Shown here piece after piece: positions 16,219 to 26,000 of a DNA stretch of 64,000 bases (within the stretch, counting starts at the first letter, position 1; each line of letters opens with the position of its first letter). The DNA lies in assembly GCF_024385525.1 (NCBI RefSeq), contig NZ_JANFLU010000006.1:105025-169024 (forward strand), given 5' to 3'. Origin of the DNA: Arthrobacter sp. zg-Y238 (GTDB taxonomy: Bacteria > Actinomycetota > Actinomycetes > Actinomycetales > Micrococcaceae). Both the position numbers and the translations under genes were made by a program. The notes beneath the pieces are model-generated. The model was given only the letters and a program-made list of their open reading frames with translations, ran no database searches and was not told the DNA's origin.

Positions 16219-17619
16219 ATGCTCAGCTCTCCCACGGCGCTATCCGCCGCTGCACTCGGCCGCGCGGCCGCCCCGAAGCTTGCCCGGCTCCTGACGTACC
16301 GCACCGTTTCCTCGCGGGTGCCCGAGGAAATGGAGCCGGACCAGTTCGAAGCCTTTATTGCAGCGCTTCCGGAACTCTTCCCCCTGGTTTCCGCCGCCCT
16401 GCAGCTGGAACGGGTCAACGGATTCGGGCTGCTGTACCGCTGGCCCGGGACAGCGTCACCGGAGGCCTCACCGGAAGCTGCGGCGGGGGATCCGGCGGAC
16501 GGCAGGGGTCCCGCGGTGCTGATGGCCCACTATGACGTGGTCCCTGTGGAGGACCCGTCGCGCTGGGACTACCCGCCGTTCGCCGGCACGGTCACGGAAA
16601 CCTCCATCGAAGGCCGCGGCGCCCTCGATGACAAGGGTGCGCTGGCTGCCGTCCTCGAAGCGGCTGAACAGCTGCTCGCTGAGGGGTTCGCACCCGCAGG
16701 GGACATCTACTTCTCGTTCGGCAACAACGAGGAAACGGCCGGCGATACGGCTGCTGCTGCCGCTGCCCTGCTCGCGGAACGCGGCATCCGTCCCTGGCTG
16801 GTGCTGGATGAAGGGGGAGCGGTCGCCTCGGGTGCCTTCCCGTTCGTGTCTGCGCCGCTCGCCGTCGTCGGCGTCTCCGAAAAGGGCATCCTCGACGTCG
16901 AACTGGCGGTCGAGGACGCCGGCGGGCATGCGTCCACGCCAAACCGGATGGGCGCAACGGCGCGGCTGGCCCGCGCCGTCGTCCGCCTGGACCGCCGTCC
17001 TTTCCCGGCGTCCCTTCCGGAGGTAAGCGTGGAAATGGTCCAGCGGCTGTCCGGCTCGGCACCGCTGCCGCTCCGCCTGGTGCTGGGCAACGCCGCCCAC
17101 CTGCGCGGTGCGCTCACCCGGGTGTTCGGCCTGCTCGGCGGGGAGCCCAACGCCATGACCCGCACCACGGTGGCGGTGACCCAGCTGCGGGGAAGCAAGG
17201 GATCCAATGTCCTGGCCACGCGCGCTACGGCCAATGCCAATATCCGGGTGGCCGTGGGTGAGACGGTGGCGTCCACGGTGTCGCGGCTGCGGTCGATCAT
17301 CCGGGACCCCCAGGTGAGCCTGCGCGTGGTGGAGGGCAACGAGCCGTCGCCGGTCTCCGCAACGGACAACGCCCAGTTCGCCCTGCTGGAGGAAACCATC
17401 CGGACCTGCTTCCCGGATGCCGTCCCGGTGCCGTACATCATGCTGGGCGGAACCGATGCGCGCCGCTTCACCTCCATCTGCGACGCGGTGTACCGTTTCG
17501 CCCCCTTCCGGATGAGTGCTGCGGACCGGGCCAGCATCCACGCCGACAACGAACGGCTGGGCATTGAAACGTTCGGTGAGGGCATCGCGTTCTACAAGGC
17601 CCTGATGGGTGCGCTCTGA
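16219..17619 (+). CDS. M20 family metallopeptidase (carboxypeptidase/deacylase)
   Basis: A 466-residue cytosolic metalloenzyme. Metal-binding motifs of the M20 family are present: AHYDVVPVE (first histidine and the Asp two on), GRGALDDKG (bridging Asp), FGNNEETAGD (catalytic Glu pair) and LGGTDARRF near the C-terminus; the dimerisation domain sits between about residues 230 and 340. Related enzymes include PM20D1-like N-acyl amino acid hydrolases and dipeptidases, so the substrate is open. Its stop shares one base with the start of the following transporter gene (TGATG at 17617), implying joint expression and possibly uptake or export of its substrate or product. Confidence 0.88.
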   Translation: MLSSPTALSAAALGRAAAPKLARLLTYRTVSSRVPEEMEPDQFEAFIAALPELFPLVSAALQLERVNGFGLLYRWPGTASPEASPEAAAGDPADGRGPAVLMAHYDVVPVEDPSRWDYPPFAGTVTETSIEGRGALDDKGALAAVLEAAEQLLAEGFAPAGDIYFSFGNNEETAGDTAAAAAALLAERGIRPWLVLDEGGAVASGAFPFVSAPLAVVGVSEKGILDVELAVEDAGGHASTPNRMGATARLARAVVRLDRRPFPASLPEVSVEMVQRLSGSAPLPLRLVLGNAAHLRGALTRVFGLLGGEPNAMTRTTVAVTQLRGSKGSNVLATRATANANIRVAVGETVASTVSRLRSIIRDPQVSLRVVEGNEPSPVSATDNAQFALLEETIRTCFPDAVPVPYIMLGGTDARRFTSICDAVYRFAPFRMSAADRASIHADNERLGIETFGEGIAFYKALMGAL

Positions 17620-19082
17620 TGTCCGCGCCGTCCCTGCCCGGGCTGCGCATGATCGGCCCCCTCGTGGGGTTCCTGGTGCTGGTGGAAATCACCAGCGGCA
17701 TCCTGCAGGGCTACTACACGCCGCTGCTCACTGACATTGCCCGCAATTTGGGGATCGACGACGGCGACGTCAACTGGTTTGAATCCGCCCAGCTGATGCT
17801 CAGCGCCCTGGCCGTGCCCATCCTGGCGAAGCTGGGGGACATCTACGGGCACAAGCGCATCCTGCTGGTCTCCACGGTCCTGACGGCGGCGGCTTCCTGG
17901 GGAGTTGCCGTGGCACCGGACTTCTGGACGTTCCTGGCCGCGTGGTCGCTCCAGGGGTTCTACGTGGTCTGGCTGCCGATGGAAATCGCCCTGATCTTCA
18001 GCCGGGTGCGCCACACCCCGAACCGGGCCGTGCTGACCCGCAAGGCGGCAGGCCTGCTGGTCGGCGCACTCGAGCTGGGCGTGATCGGCGGAGCCCTGCT
18101 GGGTGGAGTGCTGGTGGAGCACCTCCCGCTCTGGCTCACGCTGTGCGTGCCCGCCGCCGCGGTGACGCTGTGCATTTTCGCCGTGCACTTCGGAGTGCCG
18201 GAATCCAGCTCCCTGGACGGCGGGACGGTGGACCGCACCGGCTTCGTCCTGCTGGCGGTCGGGCTGCTGCTGCTTACCTCCGGGCTGACCTTCCTGCGGA
18301 TCAACGGTCCGGATACCTGGTGGGTGTGGGCGGTCCTTGCCGCCGGTGCCGCCGCGTTCATTCCCTTTGTCCGTTACGAGCTCGGGCAGAAGGATCCGCT
18401 GGTGGACTTTCGGATGCTGCGCAGCCCGTCCATGTGGCCGGTCCAGCTGACGGCGGGGCTGTTCGGCATTTCGGTGCTTGGCGCCCAGGCGCCCATGTCC
18501 ACGTTCGCCCGCACCGATCCCGGACTGCACGGCTACGGCCTGGGACTGGCGGCGTCGCAGGTGTCCATCATCATCGGCACCTACGTCTTCGCGCTGCTCG
18601 CCGGCGCGCTGCTCTTCCCCCTGGCAGCCCGGAGGACCACCCCGAGGAACACCTTGGTAGGTGCGTCGCTCCTGGTCGGTGTCGGCTACGGGCTCTTCCT
18701 GCCCTTCCATGACACCCTGCCGCAGGCCCTAATGAACATGGTGGTCGCCGGGCTGGGGTCGGGGGCGTTGGTGGCTGCGCTTCCCTCGGCTGCTGCCGCG
18801 GCGGCGCCGCTGAACAGAACCGGCATGGCAACCGGACTGACCAACACCACCAAGACCATCGGCGGGTCCTTCGCTTCGGCGGTCTTCGGAATTGCGCTGG
18901 CAGGCGCAGCTGCGGACGCTCTCTCGAGTTCAGCCGCCGACGCCGGGACGGTGGCACCGCTGGAGGGCTACCTGACGGTCTGGGCAGTGTGTTCGGTGAC
19001 TGCGTTTATTGCCGCGGCCCTCCTGCTGCTGGTGCCCCGGCTGGCATTCGCCGATCCGCCGCTGACGGAGGCGGCCGCCTAG
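17619..19082 (+). CDS. MFS transporter, DHA2-like
   Basis: A 487-residue multi-pass protein. The loop after helix 2 reads LGDIYGHKRILLVST, a motif A variant of the major facilitator superfamily, and the hydrophobicity pattern suggests 14 helices as in the DHA2 drug:H+ antiporters. It is translationally coupled to the M20 peptidase gene. The tail of the gene overlaps by four bases with the tail of the convergent marR-type gene (both stops within 19079-19082). Confidence 0.85.
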   Translation: MSAPSLPGLRMIGPLVGFLVLVEITSGILQGYYTPLLTDIARNLGIDDGDVNWFESAQLMLSALAVPILAKLGDIYGHKRILLVSTVLTAAASWGVAVAPDFWTFLAAWSLQGFYVVWLPMEIALIFSRVRHTPNRAVLTRKAAGLLVGALELGVIGGALLGGVLVEHLPLWLTLCVPAAAVTLCIFAVHFGVPESSSLDGGTVDRTGFVLLAVGLLLLTSGLTFLRINGPDTWWVWAVLAAGAAAFIPFVRYELGQKDPLVDFRMLRSPSMWPVQLTAGLFGISVLGAQAPMSTFARTDPGLHGYGLGLAASQVSIIIGTYVFALLAGALLFPLAARRTTPRNTLVGASLLVGVGYGLFLPFHDTLPQALMNMVVAGLGSGALVAALPSAAAAAAPLNRTGMATGLTNTTKTIGGSFASAVFGIALAGAAADALSSSAADAGTVAPLEGYLTVWAVCSVTAFIAAALLLLVPRLAFADPPLTEAAA

Positions 19083-19534
19083 TCCGTCAGGCTGGCCAGG
19101 ACCTTGTCCGTCAGTTCCTTCAGGCGTGCCAGCTCAGCGTTGTCCAGGGCCGGCGTCAGCAGTTCGTGGATTCCGCGTACGTGGATGCGGCCCAGCCGCC
19201 GTTGGACAGCCCGCCCCTCATCGGTCAGCGAAAGTTCCACGCCGCGCTGGTCCTGTTGTGCCGGCCGGCGCTGCACCAGGCCCCGGGCTTCAAGCCGGTC
19301 CACCATCCGGCTCAGGCTGGGCTGGCTGATGAGCAGGTGCTCGTTGAGCTCGTTGAGCCGTAACCAGCCGCCGGGGCAACGCGTCAGGTTGAACAGGACG
19401 TCGTACTCCCGCATGGTGAGCTCCCGGAATTCCGGATCCCGCTGCAGCCGCCGCATGACGCCGACCTGGACCCGGAACAAGGATTCCCACGCTTCGGCTG
19501 CCTGTTTCGCCGTGACGTCGTTTGTTGAGTGCAT
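19079..19534 (-). CDS. MarR family transcriptional regulator
   Basis: A 151-residue winged-helix regulator: LTMREYDVLFNLTRCPGG, the recognition helix region LISQPSLSRMVDRLEARGLV and the wing with RRPAQQDQRGVELSLTDEG are typical. It follows the LLM oxidoreductase gene by nine bases on the same strand, so the two form an operon. A 14-base palindrome just upstream of that operon is the probable operator, giving autoregulation. The inducer is not known. Confidence 0.92.
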   Translation of the reverse strand: MHSTNDVTAKQAAEAWESLFRVQVGVMRRLQRDPEFRELTMREYDVLFNLTRCPGGWLRLNELNEHLLISQPSLSRMVDRLEARGLVQRRPAQQDQRGVELSLTDEGRAVQRRLGRIHVRGIHELLTPALDNAELARLKELTDKVLASLTD

Positions 19535-19543
19535 TGTCCCAGC

Positions 19544-20668
19544 CTACTGAACCGCAGGAGACGGCGATGCAGATGACGAGGCAGGCTTCACATCTGCCTT
19601 CCGTGCTGCCACCCGTGCGGCGTGGGTAGGTCCTTCGGGAACGTCGTCCGGACGGCGGGAATCGAATTCCCTCCGCAGTTCCGGCAGCACGTACTCGCCG
19701 AAGAGGTCCAGCTGCTCCAGCACCGTCTTGAGGGGCAGTCCTGCATGGTCGATCAGGAACAGCTGGCGCTGGTAGTCACCGAAGTACTCCTGGAAGCTCA
19801 ACGTTTTCTCCAGTACCTCCTGCGGGCTGCCCACCGTCAGCGGGGTCTGTGCGGTGAAGTCCTCCATGCTTGGCCCATGGCCGTATACCGGGGCGTTGTC
19901 GAAGTACGGGCGGAACTCGTTGACGGCGTCCTGGGAGTTCTTGCGCATGAAGAACTGTCCTCCGAGTCCCACAATGGCCTGATCGGCGCGGCCGTGGCCG
20001 TAGTGTTCGTAGCGCTCGCGGTACAGGCCGATCAGCTGCATGTAATGCTCCTTCGGCCAGAAAATGTTGTTGGCGAAGAATCCGTCTCCGAAGTAGGCGG
20101 CAATTTCGGCCACCTGCGGCGTACGGATGGAGCCGTGCCAGACGAAGGGGGCGACGTCGTCGAGCGGGCGTGGCGTGGCCGTGAAGTTGTGCAGCGGGGT
20201 GCGGAACTTGCCCTGCCAGTTCACGGTTTCGTTGTCCCACAGCTGGCGCAGCAGGTTGTAGTTCTCTACTGTCAGTTCCACCGAGTCCTGCGGATCCTTG
20301 CCGAACCAGGGGTAGACAGGCGCGGTGTTGCCGCGGCCAAGGACCAGATCCACCCGGCCGTCCGCGAGGTGCTGGAGCATCGCGAAGTCTTCCGCGATCT
20401 TCACCGGGTCATTGGTGGTGATCAGCGTTGTGGTGGTGGAGAGGATGATCCGCTCCGTTTGTGCGGCAATGTAGCCCAGCAGAGTGGTGGGGGAGCTGGC
20501 ATAGAACGGCGGATTGTGGTGCTCGCCGGTGGCGTAGACATCCATGCCGATTTCTTCGACCTTGCGGGCAATGGCCACGGCGGCCTTGATGCGCTCCGCC
20601 TCGGTCGGGATTCGTCCGGTGACGGGATCTCGGGTGATGTCGCTGACGCTGAAGACGCCGATCTGCAT
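19544..20668 (-). CDS. LLM class flavin-dependent oxidoreductase (luciferase-like monooxygenase)
   Basis: A 374-residue FMN-dependent enzyme with the TIM-barrel signatures of the luciferase-like family: MQIGVFSVSDI at the first strand, VYATGEHHNPPFYASSP, a strand with IILSTTTTLIT and DGRVDLVLGRGN near the flavin phosphate site. The C-terminal 30 residues are Ala/Ser/Pro-rich. The start is the ATG at 20666-20668 with GGAGG six bases before; an in-frame ATG at 20719 lies inside the operator palindrome and is rejected. Co-transcribed with a marR gene, which suggests induction by a small compound, perhaps the substrate. Confidence 0.9.
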   Translation of the reverse strand: MQIGVFSVSDITRDPVTGRIPTEAERIKAAVAIARKVEEIGMDVYATGEHHNPPFYASSPTTLLGYIAAQTERIILSTTTTLITTNDPVKIAEDFAMLQHLADGRVDLVLGRGNTAPVYPWFGKDPQDSVELTVENYNLLRQLWDNETVNWQGKFRTPLHNFTATPRPLDDVAPFVWHGSIRTPQVAEIAAYFGDGFFANNIFWPKEHYMQLIGLYRERYEHYGHGRADQAIVGLGGQFFMRKNSQDAVNEFRPYFDNAPVYGHGPSMEDFTAQTPLTVGSPQEVLEKTLSFQEYFGDYQRQLFLIDHAGLPLKTVLEQLDLFGEYVLPELRREFDSRRPDDVPEGPTHAARVAARKADVKPASSSASPSPAVQ

Positions 20669-20702
20669 GGTTGCCTCCGGAAGTTCGGGTGTTTCTAAAG
20701 TA

Positions 20703-20716
20703 TATGCATATGCATA
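20703..20716. promoter_or_regulatory. Operator palindrome of the LLM-marR operon
   Basis: A perfect 14-base palindrome, TATGCATATGCATA, sits 35 bases before the LLM start codon. AT-rich palindromes of this size in a promoter are typical MarR targets, and the operon encodes a MarR protein. Confidence 0.65.
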
Positions 20717-21113
20717 CATCTCACCTAACCGTTACGGGATTCGGTTCATTCCCGGTCCGGGCTCCGGTTCGGTGGGTGCGGGTGCGGGTGCGGGGTGGGT
20801 GCGGCGGTGTTAGTGGTGCGGCATCGTTCGGTTGGGGTGCGGCCTGTGGGGTCGGGGCGCTCGGGTGTGCGCTGGGTGGGCGACGACGGTCCGGTCACGT
20901 TGCGGGGGAATGGCGCGGCCGGTGGACGACGCTGGCGTGGCGGTTCGATTGCTGCCGCTGGACGCGAAAATCGTTTCTGGCCAACTCCACGAGTGTGCCG
21001 GTTTTCAGGGTAGGTAGTCGGGGGTGAAAAGACGGGTAATCGAGTTTTCCGGAGAGGCCGTTTTGGGTCTGTTTTCGGCCTGGGAATGTCAGTGCCGGAT
21101 GAAATCCTGAGGT
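20717..21113. other. GC-rich gap between the LLM operon and the DUF222/HNH gene, with a G-run cluster
   Basis: About 400 bases without a convincing gene. Five runs of three or four G separated by one to three bases lie at 20774-20799 (GGGTGC units, step 6), a possible G-quadruplex on the plus strand. The rest shows no ribosome-binding site with a plausible reading frame and no hairpin followed by a T-run. The promoter of the HNH gene must lie in the AT-richer last 150 bases. Confidence 0.4.
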
Positions 21114-22925
21114 ATGGATCAGCTCGGGAATACCGAACCGAAAACTGAAGAACCAGGCAGGGACCAGGCGCCTCAAGGGCAGGCCGGCGACACGGAGGCG
21201 CCCTGCTCTCCCGTCACTCTGGCGGTGTATCGCGCGGAACTTGCTGTCGCGCCTGCCGGCCCTGCGGGGGCCGCTGCCGCGGGTACCCCTGCTTCTGCTG
21301 CAACTCCCGAGAACGACGCCGAGAATGACGCCGAGGCTGACGCCCGGCCAGTCGGCAATCCCGTTCCTGATGCCGGGCCTGGTCTTGCCGAGCCAGCCGA
21401 TCCCGGAACTCCCGCCCCCGAATCAGGGGCACCCGCCACCCCCGATTCCGAAGCCGACCCGGAGGGTTCCGGGGCTGCGACTGCCGGTGCTCAGGGGAGT
21501 CCTGCTGAGGCCTACCCAGACGGGTTTACCGGGACGTTGGCGCTGCAGAACCTTGAAGCCTTTGACGAGCAGATGGTGGGCGATGCCCTGTCCCGGATGG
21601 CACATCTGATGTCCTGGGTGCAGGCACAGGAGGCGCGTCTGGTGAACCGGATGGAAGAAATCTTCCGGGACAGCCTTTTTGCTGCGTCGGGGAGGCTCGA
21701 ACCCGGGATGGCGTTCACCCTGGCAGCGTCCGAATGCGCCGCCATTTTGAACGTTCCGCAGGTGACCGGTCAGCGGCTCCTCAGTGAGGCCGGGCAGCTG
21801 TGCGGCAGCCATACGGCGACCTTGGCCGGGCTGGAAGAGGGACGGTTCTCGTACCAGCATGCGCAGGTGGTCTTGGACCAGTGCCAGAATGTTCCCGCCT
21901 CCAAGCTTCCTGAGTTTGAAGCAGACTTGCTGGCCGCTGCGGAGGGCCAGACGCGGGCGCAGTTCTCCTGCAAGGCACGACGGCTGCGCGAGAGGAAGTT
22001 TCCCGAAACTGTCAGCAAACGGCACCTGACCGCGTTCGAGCAGCGCAAAGTCACTATGGATCGGGAAGAGGACGGCATGTCCTGTCTCTCCGCGCACCTG
22101 CGGGCAGAAGAAGCCCAGCAGATCTACACAACGCTCAGCAATGCGGCCCGGGGAGAGCAGTCCGCCGGAGATTCCCGTTCCACGGATCAGCTGCGTGCGG
22201 ACATTCTGGCGCAGCTGCTGATGGGCAGCCTTGGCTCAACCCGTGTCACGGATGCCAGCGCGGCAGTCGGTGAGAGCGGAACCGGCGGCGGTGCGGCATC
22301 AGGTACGCGCGGAACCGGCGGCGGTGCAGCAACAGGTGCGCGCGGAACCGGTAGAGATGGCGTAGGACCGGACGAGGGAATCATTCCGCGGGCGGAAATC
22401 ATGGTGTTGATCAACGCCGAGACCCTCTTCGGCGCCGATGGCCAACCTGCCGAGCTGCACGGTTACGGACCCATCAGCGCTGAAGAAGCCCGCAGGCTCG
22501 CCCGCAACGCGACCGGATGGACCGGACTCGCCCAAAACCCGCAGACCGGAGAAATACTCGGCGTGGGACGACGCCGAAAAGTCCCGGCCGGACTCCGCCG
22601 ATGGCTCCGCGCAAGGGACGGAACCTGCAGGTTCCCCGGCTGCCGGGTCAGCACTGCAAACTCGGATATCGACCACACCATCGATTGGGCGAAAGGTGGC
22701 CCCACGGACCAGGGAAACCTGGAACATCTGTGCCGTCGTCACCACAGGTTCAAGACCCTGGGTTTCTGGAAAGCGTGCCAGCCCGAACCCGGGGTGATCG
22801 AGTGGACATCACCGACCGGACGCGTCTATCGCACCGAGCCGTTCCTGGAACTCGGACCACCGCAAGCGGCCGTAGACCAGACCATGGTTCCGCGGCAGGA
22901 ATCGGAGACTGTGCCACCATTCTGA
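21114..22925 (+). CDS. DUF222 / HNH endonuclease domain protein (13E12 type)
   Basis: A 603-residue protein. Residues 1 to about 135 are a low-complexity segment rich in Ala, Pro, Glu and Asp. The DUF222 region follows (about 145-400, with ARLVNRMEEIFRDS, FSYQHAQVVLDQ and MDREEDGMSCLSAHL). A Gly/Thr/Ala repeat linker (about 385-415) precedes the C-terminal HNH nuclease: CRFPGC, DIDHTIDWAKGG and NLEHLCRRHHRFK (about 500-550), with the histidines and zinc cysteines intact. Such proteins are abundant and multicopy in actinobacteria, sometimes linked to mobile repeats; their role is not settled. The gene stands alone. Confidence 0.88.
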   Translation: MDQLGNTEPKTEEPGRDQAPQGQAGDTEAPCSPVTLAVYRAELAVAPAGPAGAAAAGTPASAATPENDAENDAEADARPVGNPVPDAGPGLAEPADPGTPAPESGAPATPDSEADPEGSGAATAGAQGSPAEAYPDGFTGTLALQNLEAFDEQMVGDALSRMAHLMSWVQAQEARLVNRMEEIFRDSLFAASGRLEPGMAFTLAASECAAILNVPQVTGQRLLSEAGQLCGSHTATLAGLEEGRFSYQHAQVVLDQCQNVPASKLPEFEADLLAAAEGQTRAQFSCKARRLRERKFPETVSKRHLTAFEQRKVTMDREEDGMSCLSAHLRAEEAQQIYTTLSNAARGEQSAGDSRSTDQLRADILAQLLMGSLGSTRVTDASAAVGESGTGGGAASGTRGTGGGAATGARGTGRDGVGPDEGIIPRAEIMVLINAETLFGADGQPAELHGYGPISAEEARRLARNATGWTGLAQNPQTGEILGVGRRRKVPAGLRRWLRARDGTCRFPGCRVSTANSDIDHTIDWAKGGPTDQGNLEHLCRRHHRFKTLGFWKACQPEPGVIEWTSPTGRVYRTEPFLELGPPQAAVDQTMVPRQESETVPPF

Positions 22926-22937
22926 ACCTGCGCTCGT

Positions 22938-23003
22938 TCTGAGCCCGCCCCGCTCTGAGCCCGCCCGCCGTTCTGAGCCCGCCCCGCTCTGAGCCCGCCC
23001 CGC
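22938..23003. repeat. Tandem GC-rich repeat behind the HNH gene
   Basis: Four copies of TCTGAGCCCGCCC start at 22938, 22954, 22972 and 22988 (steps 16, 18, 16), equal to two copies of a 34-base unit. It begins 13 bases after the HNH stop and ends before the convergent RND transporter gene. Confidence 0.8.
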
Positions 23004-23045
23004 GCGGCTGCGCCTGCATCGGCGTCCAGACGGGGCTAATCCCGG

Positions 23046-26000
23046 CTAGGCGCGAGACTCTGCCTCGCTCACCTGCACCAGCTTCTGCTCCTTCCGCTGC
23101 TGCCGCCTCTCGCGAGACCCTTCCACCAATCGGTAGAGGACCGGCACCAGAATCAGAGTCAGGGCGGTAGAGGAGATGAGCCCGCCGATCACCACAATGG
23201 CCAGAGGACGGGAAATGAAGCCGCCCTCGCCCGTGACGCCCAGAGCCATCGGAGTGAGCGCAAAGACGGTGGCCAGAGCGGTCATGAGGATCGGACGCAG
23301 ACGCTGCCGGGCGCCGCGGAAGATGGCATCCTCCACGTTCATGCCGGGTTCGTTGCCCCGAGGCTGCCGGTACTGGTTTATCAGGTCCATCAACACAATC
23401 GCATTGGTCACCACAATGCCCACAAGCATCAGCATGCCCACCAGAGACGGAAGTCCCAGCGGAACGCCGGTCAAGAGCAGCAGCAGGACGGCACCGGTGG
23501 CAGCGAACGGAATGGAGACGAGCAGGATCAGCGGCTGCAGCAGGGACTTGAACGTCGCCACCATGATCACGTAGACAATGGCAATGGCTGCAAGCAGAGC
23601 CAGGCCGAGCTGCGTAAAGGATTCGTTCTGCTGGGTGGCAGCACCGCTGAGCTCGGCGGTAACGCTGGTCGGAAGGTCGACTTCCGCAAGCCGTGACTGG
23701 ACTTCGGTGATGGTGGCACCAAGGTTGTCGCCGTCGGGAGAAACGGAGACAACGGCAGTGCGTTCGCCGCCGGAGGAGGAGACCGACGTCGGCACCTCCA
23801 CCTCTTCCACCGTGGCCAGCGCGCTCAACGGCACGGAGCCGGATCCGGCCGGCACGGAAATGCCGTTCAACTGCTCCAGTGAGGTGATGGGAGTTCCTTC
23901 ACCAATGAGCACGGGCAGGTCATCGGTACCCAGACGGACAGTTCCCGCCGGAAGCGGGCTGATGGTGGAAGCGACCAGCCCGGCGATCTGCTGCTCGTTC
24001 AGGCCGGCAGCAACAGCTTTGCCCCGGTCGATGCTGATCTGAACCACCGGCTGGGAGGAAGAAAGGTTGCTGCTCGCCTCGGCGACGCCGGGCAGGTCGG
24101 ACATCGCCTCGACGATGGCATCGCTGGCAGGCTGCAGCTCCGACGGATCTCCGGCGGACAGGGAAATATCCACCGTGTTGGACGTGCCGAAACCGCCGCC
24201 GGTACTGCCCAGGGTGACCTCGCCGGCGTCGTCCACGTCCTCGAGCGCAGACAGCACGGTATCCCGCAGGGCCACTTGGTCCACACCTTCCTCAGTGATG
24301 ACGGTGAAGTTCGCAACCGAGGAGCCGCCGCTGGTAAACGCCGCAAGCCCGGAGGTGGAGGTGCCCATGGTGACCTGGACGTCCTTGACACCCTCGGTCC
24401 CGCCCAGGATGTCCTCAACGTCGGCAGCGGCCTCGGAAGTCCGTTCGAGGGAGGTGCCGGCCGGCAGCTCCTGCCGCACGCTGAAGGTGTTCTGTCCCGT
24501 GTCGCCCAGAAGGTTGGTGGGCAGCAGCGGGGTCAGGGCCGCCGTAGCCACCAGAATGATCAGCCCGGCGGTAACCGTGTAGACGGGGTGGCGCTGGGTA
24601 GTGCGCAGGATCGGCAGGTAGCCGCGCTGCAGGAGGGTGCGCGACTCGCGTTCTTCGGCCTCGGCACGATAGGCGGCCGGATCGGCAACCGGAGGGGAGG
24701 ATTTCAGGAACCAATAGGCCAGGACGGGCACAATCGTCAGGGACACCAGCAGCGAGGCCAGCAGCGCGAGCGTCGTGGTCACCGCGAAGGGACGGAACAG
24801 CTCGCCCGCCAGGCCGCCGACAAAGGCGATGGGCGCGAACACCGCCACAGTGGTGAGGGTCGACGCCGTCACGGCGCCGGCAACTTCGCGGACGGCAGTG
24901 AGGATGGCACTGCGTTTGTCCTCGCCGTAGCCCAGATGCCGTTTGATGTTCTCGATCACCACAATGGAGTCATCCACGACGCGGCCGATCGCGATGGTCA
25001 GCGCACCGAGGGTGAGGATGTTCAGCGAGTACCCGAACGCCAGCAGCCCAATGAAGGTCACCAGCAGCGACAGTGGAATGGACACTGCCGTGACCAGCGT
25101 GGAACGCAGGGAGAGCAGGAAGACCAGGATCACCAGCACGGCGAAGCCGAGGCCGAGCAATCCCTCTGTAGTGAGATCGGAAATGGACTTTTCGATGAAC
25201 GGGGCCTGGTCGAAGATCACCGTGAAGACTGCGCCGTTGCCCAGTTCGTCCTGGAGCGAGGGCAGCAGGTCCATGACTTCGTGGGAAATGCCCACGGTGT
25301 CCCCGGCCGGGGTCTTGGTGATGGACACGGCCAAGGTGGCCTCACCGTTCGTCCGGGTGATGGAGCTGGCTTCATCCTCAGTGACATCCACCGAGGCCAC
25401 GTCACCGATGGTGACCGGCGTGCTGCCCGGTGACGAACCCGAGGACTCGACCGGCAGGCCGGAAATCTTCTCGAGGCTGTCCAGCGGAGCGCCGACCTGG
25501 ATCGACAGTGTCCGCCCGTCTTCCTGGACCGTTCCGGCCGGCAGGAGGGCACCGCTGTTTTCCAGTGCATCGACGATGGCCGAGGGGGTGACCCCGGAGG
25601 CGGCCAGCGCGGCGTCGTCGGGCAGGATGGCCACGTGGCGGGTGGCACCGCCGGTGACCTCTGCGGTACGTACGCCCTCGATCTTCTGCAGGCGGGGAAC
25701 GGTCAGGCGCTGCAGGTCTGCATTGAGCTCGGCCAGCGGTTCATCCGAGGACACCGCAAGGTAGACAATCGGGAAATCGCTGATGCTTCCGGCCAGCGAC
25801 TGCGGATTGGCATCGTCGGGAAGCAGCTGGCGGGAATTGGAAATGGCCCGGTCCACCTGTCCGCGTGCCCGGTCCAGATCGGTTCCGTAGGCGAAGGTCA
25901 GGCTGATCGTGGAAATCCCCGACCGGGACGTAGCCGAGGAAGACTCGAGGCCTTCGACGGCGGTGAGCGCACCTTCCAGCGGCTCGCTGACCTGGGCATC

